NCBI GenBank assembly: GCA_018402205.1
Contig: JAGYIX010000003.1
Location: 496,001 to 560,000 of the forward strand
Direction of reading: 5' to 3'
Origin: Flavobacteriaceae bacterium
GTDB lineage: Bacteria; Bacteroidota; Bacteroidia; Flavobacteriales; Flavobacteriaceae
Length of the DNA stretch: 64,000 nt
Shown here: piece after piece, positions 7,635-18,299 of the stretch
How the letters are laid out: the number at the start of each line of letters is the position of its first letter
How positions within the stretch are numbered: the stretch's first letter is position 1
Made by a program: the position numbers and the translations under genes
Notes under the pieces: model-generated
Told to the model about the DNA's origin: nothing
Databases searched by the model: none
Seen by the model: the letters and a program-made list of their open reading frames with translations, nothing else

Positions 7635-8952
7635 CGGTCATCCATTTTTTAATAGGTTCTACCAAATCGGCGATGTCTCCAGCTCCCGCTGTAATCAACA
7701 CTTCGCGCCCTAATTGTTTTACACGGTTTAATACCTCTTCTTTGGCACATTCCTCCGCTTTTGCCCCCAGCTCTAGAACAAGCTGTGCCGAGCTAATCAA
7801 CTCATTTGGTTGCTCCCGGGCGGCATATATGGGTAAAATGATGAGGCGATCAAACAGGCTTAAGGCCTGAATAAAGTTTTCTTTTAAGAGCAGTGTTCGA
7901 CTATACAAATGCGGCTGAAAAATCAAGGATAGTTTTTGTTTAGGGGCCACCCCTTTGGCGAAGGAATGCAAGGCTGCAAGTTCACTAGGGTGATGGGCAT
8001 AATCATCGATATAAATCCCGGCACTCGAATCCACTACTACATTAAACCTGCGTTGAATTTTTGGTAAGGTCTGAAAGGCTTCTATTAACTTGGTTTCTTC
8101 TGTGAATTGGGCTGCTACCGCAAAGGCGGCAACGGCATTAAGCGCGTTGTGAAGCCCTGTAGTATTTGTCTTAATAGCGTATACACCCTTTGGGGTCTTC
8201 AATAGATAATCCCTAAAATCGAGTGAAGCTGTTGAGGTAAGTATTTGATAATCTGACCGATCACTTAATCCGTATCTAAAACCCTTAAAAGCATCTGAAA
8301 GCGATTCATGAACCACGCACTGCTTAAGTGTTTGTGACTGAAATTGGAGAAATGCATCTTCTAGGTCGCCAAAATCGGCATAGCAATCTAAGTGATCCAC
8401 TTCTATATTCGTAATCAAAGAAATTTCGGGGGTCAAGGTCAAAAAAGAACGATCGTATTCATCGGCCTCGACCACCGCATAGTCCGTTCCATTATTGAAA
8501 TAATTCGAGCCAAATTCAGCAGAGACTCCTCCCAAGAATGCGCTGAAATTTAGACGGGCCATTTTCAAGAAGTGCGCAAGAAAACTAGAGGTGCTTGTTT
8601 TTCCGTGAGTTCCGGCCACCGCTATGGTCTTGAAGTCTTTCAAAAACTGGGCAAGAAGTTCAGCGCGCTTAATTACCGGTATTTTGCGGGTAACCGCATA
8701 TCGACAATGAAGATGTTCTAGCGAAACAGCCGATGTACGCACCACAACCGATGATGAATCTAATTGATCTATAAGCGAAACATCGTCCATTTCATAGGTG
8801 ATATTGGCACCCATAGCTTCGAGCATTGAGGTCTGATCGTTGGCGTTTCTGTCGTATCCAAAAACCTCGAAACCCGTCTGAATAGCGTGTTGCGCTAAGG
8901 CAGACATGCCAATACCACCAATACCAATGAAGTAAACTTGTTTAGTGCTCAT
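7618..8952 (-). CDS. murC: UDP-N-acetylmuramate--L-alanine ligase
   Basis: Cytoplasmic ATP-dependent ligase that adds L-Ala to UDP-MurNAc. 444 residues. The Rossmann-like N-terminus begins 'YFIGIGGIGMSALA', the Mur-ligase P-loop is 'AVAGTHGKTSTSSF' near residue 112, and the central domain has 'EADEYDRSF'. The MurC-type HGKT, rather than the NGKT of MurD/MurE, supports the specific assignment. It overlaps murG by 11 bp and ftsQ by 17 bp. Confidence 0.96.
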   Translation of the reverse strand: MSTKQVYFIGIGGIGMSALAQHAIQTGFEVFGYDRNANDQTSMLEAMGANITYEMDDVSLIDQLDSSSVVVRTSAVSLEHLHCRYAVTRKIPVIKRAELLAQFLKDFKTIAVAGTHGKTSTSSFLAHFLKMARLNFSAFLGGVSAEFGSNYFNNGTDYAVVEADEYDRSFLTLTPEISLITNIEVDHLDCYADFGDLEDAFLQFQSQTLKQCVVHESLSDAFKGFRYGLSDRSDYQILTSTASLDFRDYLLKTPKGVYAIKTNTTGLHNALNAVAAFAVAAQFTEETKLIEAFQTLPKIQRRFNVVVDSSAGIYIDDYAHHPSELAALHSFAKGVAPKQKLSLIFQPHLYSRTLLLKENFIQALSLFDRLIILPIYAAREQPNELISSAQLVLELGAKAEECAKEEVLNRVKQLGREVLITAGAGDIADLVEPIKKWMTDECLV

Positions 8953-10033
8953 GAAGTATTTCTTGGATCAATTCGACAATTTCTTGAGCTGCATTCGGAC
9001 GTGCATGTTGCTTTAAACGTTCACCCATTCCCGTTGGATGATTTATCTCTTCAACCAACTGCTGTATCAACGATTCACTTTCGGTATTCATTTCGGATTC
9101 TCTAAGCAGCAAGGCAGCCGATCGCTCGGTAAGTGCCAATGCGTTTTTAGTTTGATGATCCTCGGCAACATTCGGAGAGGGTATAAACAGTACGGGTTTT
9201 CCAAGTATAGAAAGCTCTGAAACAGCCCCAGCTCCAGACCTTGAAATAATCGCATCTGAGAGGGCATAAACCAAGTCCATTCGTTCTATAAATGAAGTCA
9301 CTCTTACCGATTCGCTTTCATACACCTCATAGGTTTCGAAATAACGCGGACCACATTGCCATATCACCTGAAATCCTTTAGCAGTTAGCTCCTTTAGCTG
9401 TTCTGCCATCCAAGAGTTCATGCGCGCTGACCCAAGGCTTCCGCCAAGCAAAAGAAGCACCATTTGATCTGGATCTAATCTAAAATGTTTGGCTGCTTCG
9501 GCCCTAGAGGCAGAAACATTCATGAGCGTTGGCCGCACCGGATTTCCAGTGATTTCAATACGCGTCTTCTTAAAATATCGCTGCATATTTTCATAAGCCA
9601 CGCAAACTACTTTGGCTTTGGGCGACAGCCATTTATTTACTAATCCGGCATATGCATTTTGCTCTTGCAATAAAAAGGGTATTCCTCTTCGAGAAGCAGC
9701 ATATAAAAGAGGTGCACTAGCGAATCCTCCTGTACCAATAACTACATCAGGCTTAAACGTATCTAATAGTTCGTGCGAGCGCCCTATACTGCTCCAAAAC
9801 CTAAAGGGCAGCAATAGATTTCGCCTGCTTAATTTTCGATCTAGTCCTGTGATATTAAGACCTTCAATGGCGTATCCTGCCTGAGGCACCTTCACCATCT
9901 CCATCTTATTTTTCGCTCCTACAAATAGAATAGAGCAATCAGGAAACTCCGCTCTAAGGGCATCAGCAATAGCGATTGCCGGATAAATGTGTCCTCCGGT
10001 GCCACCTCCCGATAAGATGAAGGCATAGCTCAT
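8942..10033 (-). CDS. murG: UDP-GlcNAc:undecaprenyl-PP-MurNAc-pentapeptide GlcNAc transferase
   Basis: GT28 glycosyltransferase on the inner face of the membrane that converts lipid I to lipid II. 363 residues. The N-terminal glycine loop 'SGGGTGGHIYPAIAIA' is diagnostic. The C-terminal donor-binding part has 'SRSGAGAVSELSILGKPVLFIPSP'. Start and stop overlap ftsW (4 bp) and murC (11 bp), giving a tightly coupled series. Confidence 0.96.
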   Translation of the reverse strand: MSYAFILSGGGTGGHIYPAIAIADALRAEFPDCSILFVGAKNKMEMVKVPQAGYAIEGLNITGLDRKLSRRNLLLPFRFWSSIGRSHELLDTFKPDVVIGTGGFASAPLLYAASRRGIPFLLQEQNAYAGLVNKWLSPKAKVVCVAYENMQRYFKKTRIEITGNPVRPTLMNVSASRAEAAKHFRLDPDQMVLLLLGGSLGSARMNSWMAEQLKELTAKGFQVIWQCGPRYFETYEVYESESVRVTSFIERMDLVYALSDAIISRSGAGAVSELSILGKPVLFIPSPNVAEDHQTKNALALTERSAALLLRESEMNTESESLIQQLVEEINHPTGMGERLKQHARPNAAQEIVELIQEILHEH

Positions 10034-11187
10034 GAGACCACCGTCTTTTTTTGTTTATGCTGTGCAGCACTAAGCACAATACCTATGGCAATACAGGTCA
10101 TCCAAATAGAGGTGCCTCCCATACTAATTAGCGGTAAAGGCTGCCCGGTTACCGGAACCAACTCTACCACAACAGCCATATTTAAAAGCGCCTGAAACAC
10201 TATAGGTATCCCAAGACCAACTACTAATAGTTTAGCAAATACAGCCTCAGACGAGTGCGCAATCACAACAATACGTATCAAAAAAACGATATACAAAAGC
10301 AATAGAAATAGACCGCCTACTAGACCGTATTCTTCGACGATTATTGCGTATATAAAGTCTGATGTGCTTTGAGATATTCGGTTCTTAATAACGCTCTTAC
10401 CAGCACCCTTTCCAAAAACTCCTCCTTCGGCGACAGCTATTTTTGCCAAGGTGATTTGATGTCGGCTGTCGGTAGAAGCCGTTTCGGGGTGTAGATAGGT
10501 TTCTACACGATTCTTCCAAGTCAGGGCACGGTCAGACGGAATAGACTCAGGCGATTTCATAAGCACCGTCAGAAACAAAGCCGCTCCAGCTAAAAGTGCC
10601 ATAGAAATACCTACCAAGTACTTAAGAGGATATCCGCCTATAAAACACAAAACAAAAGCCATAAGCCCAATAATGGCAGCCGTTGAAAAATTCTGACTAA
10701 AGACCAATAAGACCGTAAGCCCAATGGGAATCCAAAGCGGTAAAATACTCTCTGTAAACTTTATCGTTCGTGCTTTATTCTTAGCCAAATAACTTGCAAT
10801 ACACACCATGAGTACCAATTGGGCGAGCGTCGAGGGCTGAAAATTCATATTGAGAAGTGGCACGTTTACCCAACGATTTGCACTCACCCCTCCGATAGAA
10901 TTTCCCATAGTTAAGGTATAGGCCAGCAAAGCAACTACGGGGATGAAAAACAACCACCCTAGTATGGCTATGCGCTCGATAGATAGCTTGTGCGTGAGAT
11001 AAATCAGAAAAAACCCGGCCAAAAGCAAGAACATATGCTTAAACAAGAGCGTTCGAATCACCGAAATTCCCTCGTCTACACTAATCTGTGTGCCTGCACT
11101 ATATACTGGTAAAAACGAAAATATAGCCAAGAGCAACGTGATCGCCCATAACGTTTTATCTCCCTTAAGCAGGTTAAACAATTTCAT
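10030..11187 (-). CDS. ftsW: SEDS-family septal peptidoglycan polymerase FtsW
   Basis: 385 residues, with about ten hydrophobic helices. The SEDS loop region includes 'HQITLAKIAVAEGGVFGKG', and the C-terminal part has 'PVTGQPLPLISMGGTS', a strong FtsW/RodA signature. It polymerises lipid II together with the class B PBP encoded upstream in this cluster. The position between murD and murG makes FtsW rather than RodA the right call. Confidence 0.94.
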   Translation of the reverse strand: MKLFNLLKGDKTLWAITLLLAIFSFLPVYSAGTQISVDEGISVIRTLLFKHMFLLLAGFFLIYLTHKLSIERIAILGWLFFIPVVALLAYTLTMGNSIGGVSANRWVNVPLLNMNFQPSTLAQLVLMVCIASYLAKNKARTIKFTESILPLWIPIGLTVLLVFSQNFSTAAIIGLMAFVLCFIGGYPLKYLVGISMALLAGAALFLTVLMKSPESIPSDRALTWKNRVETYLHPETASTDSRHQITLAKIAVAEGGVFGKGAGKSVIKNRISQSTSDFIYAIIVEEYGLVGGLFLLLLYIVFLIRIVVIAHSSEAVFAKLLVVGLGIPIVFQALLNMAVVVELVPVTGQPLPLISMGGTSIWMTCIAIGIVLSAAQHKQKKTVVS

Positions 11188-12540
11188 TTAATCTATGGCC
11201 TTAACCGTTTTTATAAACTCTTCCCCTCTGTGCTCGTAGTTAGTAAACAAATCAAAACTGGCACATGCCGGAGATAGCAATACAGTGTCACCGCGCTCTG
11301 TATAAAGCATAGCCTTGGCGACCGCATCGCTCATAGAATTTACCTCTACTATTTGATCTATTACGCGAGAAAAGGTGTCTATAAGCTTGGCATTATTCGC
11401 GCCCAAACAGATAATAGCTTTAACCTTCTCGCGAACTAAAGGCATGAGATCGTTGTAATCGTTTCCTTTATCAACACCACCTGCAATCCAAATAATGGGA
11501 CGCTTTACCGATTCCAAGGCGAAATAGGTAGCATTCACGTTGGTAGCCTTAGAGTCGTTGATAAAGCGAACACCAGAGAATTCTTCGACTACCTGCATTC
11601 GGTGTTTAATACCCGTAAAGCCTTCAATGCTCTGCTTAATGGCTTCTTTGTGTATAGATTTAAGCATACCAATCATGCCGGCAGCCATGGCGTTTTTAAG
11701 ATTGTGAAGCCCCTCTACAGGCACTGCAGAGGTTTCAATTTCAATACTGTTGTCTAGTACGTTCATAATCATTTTGTCTTGGTCTAAATAAGCCCCTTGG
11801 GTTAGCTTTCTCTTCACACTGAAGGGAAGCTGCGTGGCTCTAATTTCATGCACAGATGCTTCTAGATGTTTTTGAATGACTTCGCAGTCGGCATCGTAGA
11901 TGAAATAGTCTTTTTCGGTCTGATTCATGCAAATGCGAAACTTGGCGTCGATATACGAAGAGAAATCATTGCCGTATCGGTCAAGGTGATCTGGAGTAAT
12001 GTTGGTGATCACAGCGATATGTGGTCTAAAGTCTTTGATGTGATCTAACTGAAAACTACTCACCTCTAATACGTATAAAGATTGTGGCTTATCGGCTAAA
12101 AGTCGTGCAAAACTATCTCCAATATTTCCGCCTAAGGCTACGTCTAGTTGTTGATCGGCAAGTATCTTATGTGTAAGTGCGGCTGTAGTCGTCTTACCGT
12201 TAGTGCCAGTTATTGCAACTATTTCAGCCTGGGTATGCTTAAAGGCAAACTCTATCTCAGACACCACTAGAGTACCGGCTGCCTCGAACTTTCTGATGAC
12301 TTCTACATCATTAGGAATACCCGGACTTTTCACCACAAGATCTGCCTGTTTTAGACGATCCCAACTATGCCCCCCAGCCTCAAATTCAATCTCGTAATGA
12401 GCCAAAAGACCTTCATAATGAGCATTCACCTTGCCCTTATCGCTCACAAAAACGCGATCTCCGAGCTGCTTTGCAAGTATTGCCGCACCCACTCCACTCT
12501 CTTGAGCGCCTAAAACAACTATATATCTTGAACGACTCAT
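11188..12540 (-). CDS. murD: UDP-N-acetylmuramoyl-L-alanine--D-glutamate ligase
   Basis: 450 residues. The N-terminal nucleotide-binding domain starts 'IVVLGAQESGVGAAIL'. The P-loop 'AITGTNGKTTTAAL' is near residue 112, and the C-terminal domain has 'NDSKATNVNAT', the hallmark of MurD. It adds D-Glu to UDP-MurNAc-L-Ala in the cytoplasm. It shares one base with the mraY stop and directly abuts ftsW. Confidence 0.96.
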   Translation of the reverse strand: MSRSRYIVVLGAQESGVGAAILAKQLGDRVFVSDKGKVNAHYEGLLAHYEIEFEAGGHSWDRLKQADLVVKSPGIPNDVEVIRKFEAAGTLVVSEIEFAFKHTQAEIVAITGTNGKTTTAALTHKILADQQLDVALGGNIGDSFARLLADKPQSLYVLEVSSFQLDHIKDFRPHIAVITNITPDHLDRYGNDFSSYIDAKFRICMNQTEKDYFIYDADCEVIQKHLEASVHEIRATQLPFSVKRKLTQGAYLDQDKMIMNVLDNSIEIETSAVPVEGLHNLKNAMAAGMIGMLKSIHKEAIKQSIEGFTGIKHRMQVVEEFSGVRFINDSKATNVNATYFALESVKRPIIWIAGGVDKGNDYNDLMPLVREKVKAIICLGANNAKLIDTFSRVIDQIVEVNSMSDAVAKAMLYTERGDTVLLSPACASFDLFTNYEHRGEEFIKTVKAID

Positions 12541-13739
12541 TATCTAATTTTTAGGGTGACAACACTTAGAACAGCGAGCAAAATGCCCACGATTAAAAAA
12601 CGGGTAACAATTTTACTCTCGTGATACCCTTTCTTTTGATAGTGATGATGCAAGGGAGCCATTAAAAATATACGCCTGCCTTCACCGAACTTCTTTTTGG
12701 TATACTTGAAGTAGCCTACCTGTCCCATCACTGATAGCGATTCGGCCAAGAAAACCCCACATAATACGGGTATAAGCAATTCTTTGCGCACAATAAGTGC
12801 AATAACCGCGATTAAGCCTCCAATAGTCAAGCTTCCGGTATCCCCCATAAACACTTGAGCCGGATAGGCGTTATACCACAAGAATCCAATCAATCCACCA
12901 ATAAAAGCTCCTGAAAACACCACTACTTCTCCTACCCGAGGCAAATAGAATATATTGAGGTAATCGGCAAACAATACATTACCTGAAACCCATGCCATAA
13001 GTAAAAGGGTGAGCACAATAATTACAGACGAGCCAGCAGCTAATCCGTCTATACCATCGGTCAAATTGGCCCCGTTAGAAACCGCCGTAATAATAAAGAT
13101 GACCACCAAAATAAAAACCACCCATGCGTATGGAGCCAAATCTTCTGAGAAGAAGGTCAGAAAGTCGGCATAGTCTAATTCATTATTTTTAAAAAACGGA
13201 AGGTTGGTCTTCACAGACTTGACCTCAACGCTCTCTCTTAACGACACTCCCGCAGACTCTTCCCTTAAGGTCACTTGCGGATGAAAGTAGAGCACCGCGC
13301 CCACCACCACACCAAGACTCACCTGGCCAGCAATTTTAAAGATTCCTTTTAATCCGTTTTTATCGTTCTTGAACTTTTTTATGTAGTCATCGATAAATCC
13401 TATACTCCCCATCCAAACGGTAGTTAGTATAAGTAATTGTATATACACATTAGTTAGGTCAGTAAACAGCAAAGCGGGTACAAGGGTAGCCCCTATGATG
13501 ATGAGCCCACCCATAGTTGGCGTACCGGCCTTCTGCGCCTGACCCTCTAAACCCAGGTCACGAATGCTTTCGCCTATTTGCTTTCTGCGCAAGAAGGCAA
13601 TGATAGACCTTCCGAAGACAGAGCCAATGATAAGCCCTGTTAAGGTAGCTAGAGCCGCCCTAAAAGATAAAAACTGAAAGAGTGAGGCTCCCGGCAGCTG
13701 GTAATTACGTTCAAGAAAATCAAACAGGTGATAGAGCAT
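12540..13739 (-). CDS. mraY: Phospho-MurNAc-pentapeptide transferase
   Basis: Integral membrane enzyme with ~10 helices that forms lipid I from UDP-MurNAc-pentapeptide and undecaprenyl phosphate. 399 residues, longer than the ~360 of E. coli. The extra length is a polar insertion around '[19 protein letters not shown]', which seems usual in Bacteroidetes. Diagnostic motifs: 'GTPTMGG', '[10 protein letters not shown]', 'MGDTGSL' and '[10 protein letters not shown]'. It starts 4 bp after murE. Confidence 0.96.
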   Translation of the reverse strand: MLYHLFDFLERNYQLPGASLFQFLSFRAALATLTGLIIGSVFGRSIIAFLRRKQIGESIRDLGLEGQAQKAGTPTMGGLIIIGATLVPALLFTDLTNVYIQLLILTTVWMGSIGFIDDYIKKFKNDKNGLKGIFKIAGQVSLGVVVGAVLYFHPQVTLREESAGVSLRESVEVKSVKTNLPFFKNNELDYADFLTFFSEDLAPYAWVVFILVVIFIITAVSNGANLTDGIDGLAAGSSVIIVLTLLLMAWVSGNVLFADYLNIFYLPRVGEVVVFSGAFIGGLIGFLWYNAYPAQVFMGDTGSLTIGGLIAVIALIVRKELLIPVLCGVFLAESLSVMGQVGYFKYTKKKFGEGRRIFLMAPLHHHYQKKGYHESKIVTRFLIVGILLAVLSVVTLKIR

Positions 13740-13743
13740 AGGG

Positions 13744-15198
13744 TTAAGCGTTTAAAAGTTCTTTTACGATTTTCAGATCGTCAAAATCAAACCGCTGACC
13801 ATTGATTTCTTGATACTTCTCATGACCCTTTCCAGCGATAAGCAGCAGATCGTTAGGTTGTGCAATGGTCACAGCCATCTTTATGGCCTCAAAACGATCA
13901 GGCTGCACCAATATCTTCTTGTGTAATTCTACCGAGACACCTTGGTTCATCTGTTTAATAATCTCCAAAGGGTCTTCATTTCTTGGGTTATCTGAAGTAA
14001 AAATGACTAAGTCACTTTGTTCCGACGCAATCTTTCCCATTTCTGGGCGTTTTGCCCGATCTCTATTTCCGCCGCAACCCAACACTGTTAGAAGTCTTTC
14101 ATTTTTGGTGCGCAATTGAGCTATAGCCTCAAATACATTACCAAGAGCGTCTGGAGTATGAGCAAAATCTACAATAGCGTATACCCCATTAGAACCCTTA
14201 ACTACATTAAATCGACCTTCTACCGGTTTAAGTGCACTCATGGCTACTACAACTTCGTCTCTCTCTAACCCCAAAAGAGAGCATACCGCGTAAACGGCTA
14301 AAAGATTAGAAGCGTTAAATGCCCCAAGAAGAGGAGTGTACAACTCTTTATCTTCTATGCGAATAAGCATTCCAGTAGACTGATTTTCAATGATTTGTGC
14401 TTTATAATCACTCACCGATTTAATGCCGTAGAAATGAGAAGTAGCTTTAGAGTTTTGCAGCATGTACTTCGCGTTTTTATCGTCGGCATTTGCTAGAGCA
14501 AACGAGCGAGTTTCAAGCTGATCAAAAAGGCGTTTTTTGACATCGCGATAAGCCGCAAAAGTTTTATGGTAATCTAAATGATCGTGAGAAAGGTTGGTAA
14601 ATACGGCTCCTTCAAACTCGATGCCAAGGTGGCGCTCTTGGTCGATACCATGAGAGCTAACCTCCATAAAACAATAGGTACAACCTCGATCGCGCATTTG
14701 TGCTAAATGGTACTGAACCACTAACGGATCAGGGGTAGTATGCGTAGTTTCAAAAACCTCATCGCCGTAGCAGATCTTTATGGTAGAAACTAGTCCAGCA
14801 TCATAGCCCAAACTACGAACAGTCTCAAAGAGCAGGGTAGAGACCGACGTTTTTCCATTAGTGCCGGTGACACCTACCACTTTTATAGTAGACGAAGGGT
14901 GGTCGTACCAATTAGAAGCTATCTTAGATAAGGCGGCGCGTGTATTATCTGTTTGTATATAGGTAACCCCTTCTTTTAAACTGTGGGGTAACTGCTCGCA
15001 AATTATAGCCGACACCCCTTTTTCAATAGCGGCATCTATAAATTGATGCCCATTAACGCTGACCCCATTTATAGCTACAAACAAAGCGCCTTCACTGCAA
15101 CTGCGTGAATCGGCAGTAACTAGGTTTATGGCACGATCTGTAGCCCCTGATACTGCGTGAAGCGAAACCTTATATAATAGCTCTTTAAGGATTTTCAT
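13744..15198 (-). CDS. murE: UDP-MurNAc-L-Ala-D-Glu--meso-diaminopimelate ligase
   Basis: 484 residues with the Mur-ligase P-loop '[15 protein letters not shown]'. The C-terminal domain carries 'DNPRNEDP'; the DNPR tetrapeptide is the known signature for meso-diaminopimelate specificity, so the peptidoglycan is inferred to be of the DAP type. The start overlaps the transpeptidase stop by 4 bp. murF, which normally acts next, is not in this cluster. Confidence 0.95.
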   Translation of the reverse strand: MKILKELLYKVSLHAVSGATDRAINLVTADSRSCSEGALFVAINGVSVNGHQFIDAAIEKGVSAIICEQLPHSLKEGVTYIQTDNTRAALSKIASNWYDHPSSTIKVVGVTGTNGKTSVSTLLFETVRSLGYDAGLVSTIKICYGDEVFETTHTTPDPLVVQYHLAQMRDRGCTYCFMEVSSHGIDQERHLGIEFEGAVFTNLSHDHLDYHKTFAAYRDVKKRLFDQLETRSFALANADDKNAKYMLQNSKATSHFYGIKSVSDYKAQIIENQSTGMLIRIEDKELYTPLLGAFNASNLLAVYAVCSLLGLERDEVVVAMSALKPVEGRFNVVKGSNGVYAIVDFAHTPDALGNVFEAIAQLRTKNERLLTVLGCGGNRDRAKRPEMGKIASEQSDLVIFTSDNPRNEDPLEIIKQMNQGVSVELHKKILVQPDRFEAIKMAVTIAQPNDLLLIAGKGHEKYQEINGQRFDFDDLKIVKELLNA

Positions 15199-17069
15199 TT
15201 TATAGGCGTATCAACTTGGGTTACTTCAATAGGTAAAAGCGGTGTAACGCTTACAAGGGGCTTTGAAGGAAGCGGTTCTGAAGACTCGGTAACTTGTGTT
15301 TTCAAGTGCACTTCATCTACAAAGGGTGAAGTAGCATAGATCTTCTGAGCGATAGATTTAAACACAGGACCCGCGACGTCTGCCCCATAGATTTTATCGT
15401 TCTTATCTGGTCTATGAACTACCACAATGCACGAGTAACGCGGCTCATCAGCAGGAAAATACCCAACGAATGACGACACATAATCGACATTCTCTTTGCC
15501 CAATTGGTAATTCACTTGAGCGGTACCGGTTTTGCCCGCTATGGGAAAATGTTTATCGTAAAGTTTATGGGCCGTTCCGTAGGGCTTTTCGACTACGTCG
15601 GCAAGTAAGCGCTGGGCGATCTTAATGGTCTTCGCACTAGCAAGAGACGGATGAATCACCTCTGTTTCAAACCTGCGCACCACTTGATCCCCTCGTCTGA
15701 CCTCAGAAACAAATTGCGGTTTGATATAGCGTCCGTCATTAGCAATTGCATTGTAAAACGCAAGCACCTGAAGCGGTGTCATGAGCACCTCGTAGCCATG
15801 AGACATCCAGGCCAACGAAAGACCCGACCAGCCCTTATCGCCCGGATAACGTATAAGTGGTGCCTGTTCCCCTTCAATGGGCAAGCCTAAAGGCTCGTGC
15901 AGCTTCATAGAATACAAACGATTCACAAAAGCTTGAGCACTACCCTTGTACCCTTCATTAATCAGTTCTGCAAAAGCAGTATTAGAAGAAACAGCAAAAG
16001 CCGTGGCCAAATTTATAGCCCCGTAACCGCCCCTGCGAGAATCGTATATATACTTATCGTAGACCTTGTATTGACCGTATTTCGCATGAAACGTGGTAGC
16101 CGTGTCGGCCTTTTTATCTTCTAAGGCTGCAATAAGTGACATTAACTTAAAGGTCGATCCGGGCTCGAATAAATCAGCTACCGCAGCATTATAGGTCTCG
16201 CTATAGGTAGAATCTGCATTCATGTTAAGATTAGACATGGCCCTAATCGCACCAGTCTTCACATCCATAACAACCGCTAATCCGCGCTCGGCGCGATACT
16301 TACGCAGCACTTGACTTAAAGTAGAATGCGCGATATCTTGAATATTACTGTGAATGGTAGTCACCAAATCGTATCCGTCTTTAGGCTCTTTGGTATTTTC
16401 AAGATTCACTGGCTTCCAAAGCCCTTTTTGAATGCGTTGCACTTCTCTGAGACCGTCCTCTCCTTTGAGCACATGATCGTTAAATCCACCTTCTAACCCT
16501 ACCCTATAGGTTTTGGTGCCTTCATCGAGAAAGTAGCCTACTAATCGAGAGGCTAATGGGTCTAAGGGCTTTTTTCGAGTAATCTTAGAATCTACGATTA
16601 TACCTCCCTTACCTCTGCCACGCACAAAGAGCGGAAAACGCTGAAGGCGCTTAAAGTCTCCGTATTCTAAATTAGAAGCTATGCGCACGTAGCGATCTTT
16701 AGACTGACGAGCTGCTCTGAATTTTATCTCTAAACCCTTAGAATCAGTTGAGAGCAATTGAGCCAAAGAGTCGCAAAGCGCACCTATTTCTTGCTCAAAT
16801 AGATCGGCGCGCGCTACGGTAGGGTCAAAATGCACTGTATACGCAGACACCGATGTGGCGAGTAGCGCACCATCAACCGAATATATAGAGCCCCTTTTTG
16901 CCTCAATAGGCTCCAATTTGCGGTTATCAGAGAGTGCCGATAATTGTAATTCGTCTTTTTCTACCCATTGAATCTGAAACAATTTATAAGTGATAAGCGC
17001 TCCGAAGACCAGTAAAAACGCCGATACCAGCACAAGACGTCTCATCATAGTTGTTACCTTCTGATCCAT
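15195..17069 (-). CDS. ftsI: Class B penicillin-binding protein, septal transpeptidase (FtsI/PBP3-like)
   Basis: 624 residues with an N-terminal membrane anchor at ~12-29, a dimerisation/pedestal region and a transpeptidase domain. Catalytic motifs: SxxK 'FEPGSTFKLM' (Ser305), SxN 'SSNTAF' (~361) and KTG 'GKTGTAQVN' (~515). It cross-links septal peptidoglycan and is the target of beta-lactams. The ~45-residue tail after the catalytic domain is Pro/Ser/Thr-rich and I see no PASTA repeat; my recollection is that many Bacteroidetes homologues carry one. It follows ftsL with a 1-bp gap. Confidence 0.94.
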   Translation of the reverse strand: MDQKVTTMMRRLVLVSAFLLVFGALITYKLFQIQWVEKDELQLSALSDNRKLEPIEAKRGSIYSVDGALLATSVSAYTVHFDPTVARADLFEQEIGALCDSLAQLLSTDSKGLEIKFRAARQSKDRYVRIASNLEYGDFKRLQRFPLFVRGRGKGGIIVDSKITRKKPLDPLASRLVGYFLDEGTKTYRVGLEGGFNDHVLKGEDGLREVQRIQKGLWKPVNLENTKEPKDGYDLVTTIHSNIQDIAHSTLSQVLRKYRAERGLAVVMDVKTGAIRAMSNLNMNADSTYSETYNAAVADLFEPGSTFKLMSLIAALEDKKADTATTFHAKYGQYKVYDKYIYDSRRGGYGAINLATAFAVSSNTAFAELINEGYKGSAQAFVNRLYSMKLHEPLGLPIEGEQAPLIRYPGDKGWSGLSLAWMSHGYEVLMTPLQVLAFYNAIANDGRYIKPQFVSEVRRGDQVVRRFETEVIHPSLASAKTIKIAQRLLADVVEKPYGTAHKLYDKHFPIAGKTGTAQVNYQLGKENVDYVSSFVGYFPADEPRYSCIVVVHRPDKNDKIYGADVAGPVFKSIAQKIYATSPFVDEVHLKTQVTESSEPLPSKPLVSVTPLLPIEVTQVDTPIK

Positions 17070-17070
17070 A

Positions 17071-17379
17071 CTATTTAACTATAATTTTTACCGGCGGAAC
17101 CACTGATGGGCGCAACCCTTTACTCTCTAAACTTATTTTCATAGACGACTCAAGTCGCATTTGCTGAACCGCTCGGCGGCCTTCGATATGCTCGTTTCTA
17201 AATCCTTGAAGCTCATTATTTAGGGTGTCTATACGCACTACTTTCTGGTCGGAACTATGTGCCGCATAAATCATTAATGCGAAAAGAGAAAACACATAGA
17301 AAATGAATCGCCAATTCTTTGCGGCGTCTTCACTTACTAATGGGCTTCCTTTGAATACTTCTACAAACCAGTTTTTCAT
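17071..17379 (-). CDS. ftsL: FtsL-like small divisome membrane protein
   Basis: 102 residues: a cytoplasmic N-terminus, one membrane helix ('FIFYVFSLFALMIYAA', ~28-43) and a periplasmic predicted coiled coil with heptad-like leucines ('IDTLNNELQGFRNEH'). The sequence is weakly conserved. The call rests on topology, size and the invariant position between rsmH and the transpeptidase gene. It overlaps rsmH by 4 bp. Confidence 0.82.
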   Translation of the reverse strand: MKNWFVEVFKGSPLVSEDAAKNWRFIFYVFSLFALMIYAAHSSDQKVVRIDTLNNELQGFRNEHIEGRRAVQQMRLESSMKISLESKGLRPSVVPPVKIIVK

Positions 17380-18299
17380 GACTCCTTAAACGTATTTTCT
17401 ATGCGTTCTGCCACCCTAAGCACCGCACTTCTAGATCTTGGGTTTACCCCTATTTCATTGTCTGAAGCCTCCATTGGCCGTCCGACTTTCTTAAAAAACA
17501 ACCGTGGATTTCCATAGAAATCTTTTTCGATCGCCCCATCTACCCTAGAAGCACGAATAAAATTCTTAACCAAGCGGTCTTCTAAAGAATGGTAACTCAT
17601 TAAAGCAATGCGTCCGCCTTCTTCTACCACATCAATTAATTGTGGAAGCATTTGTTCTATGGCTTCTAATTCGTTGTTAACCTCAATGCGCAAGGCTTGA
17701 AAAACTTGCGCGTTTTGCTGGTTGCGCTTTGGCACATACAAAACAGCTTCAATAGCCTCTAAAAGTTCAAATGTGGTTGTAATAGGCCCCACCGACCTGC
17801 GAACCTCAATAGCTTTAGCTATAGAATAGGCGTTTTTGAGGTCTGCGTATTTACGAAACAACAGAGCGAGAGCATCGACCGAGTAAGTATTGACAATATC
17901 GGCTGCAGAAATAGGCATTTGTGCGCTCATGCGCATGTCTAGAAGTGCATCAAAACGTGTAGAGAATCCGCGATCTGCAGTATCAAATTGATGCGATGAA
18001 ACCCCAAAATCGGCTAAAACTCCGTTTACCGTGTCGCATCCATGAAAACGAAGCTGGGCTTTAAGGTGTTTAAAATTAGACGCGATAAGGGTAAATCTCG
18101 AATCATTAATTAAGTTGCGCTGCGCATCAGCATCATGATCAAAGGCAAATAACCTGCCCGAAACTCCAAGTTTTTCGAGAATAGCGCGAGAATGGCCACC
18201 GCCGCCAAAAGTCAAATCTACATAAGTGCCACTCGCACGAATCGATAGCGCCTCGACACATTCGTTAAGAAGAACCGGACTATGATAGGTTTGTGTCAT
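17376..18299 (-). CDS. rsmH: 16S rRNA (cytosine1402-N4)-methyltransferase
   Basis: 307 residues. 'HSPVLLNECVEAL' at the N-terminus and the SAM-binding 'YVDLTFGGGGHSRAIL' are characteristic of RsmH (MraW). The C-terminal part has 'MSYHSLEDRLVKNF'. It methylates the ribosomal P-site base C1402. Its start overlaps mraZ by 20 bp, the usual arrangement at the head of dcw clusters. Confidence 0.96.
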   Translation of the reverse strand: MTQTYHSPVLLNECVEALSIRASGTYVDLTFGGGGHSRAILEKLGVSGRLFAFDHDADAQRNLINDSRFTLIASNFKHLKAQLRFHGCDTVNGVLADFGVSSHQFDTADRGFSTRFDALLDMRMSAQMPISAADIVNTYSVDALALLFRKYADLKNAYSIAKAIEVRRSVGPITTTFELLEAIEAVLYVPKRNQQNAQVFQALRIEVNNELEAIEQMLPQLIDVVEEGGRIALMSYHSLEDRLVKNFIRASRVDGAIEKDFYGNPRLFFKKVGRPMEASDNEIGVNPRSRSAVLRVAERIENTFKES

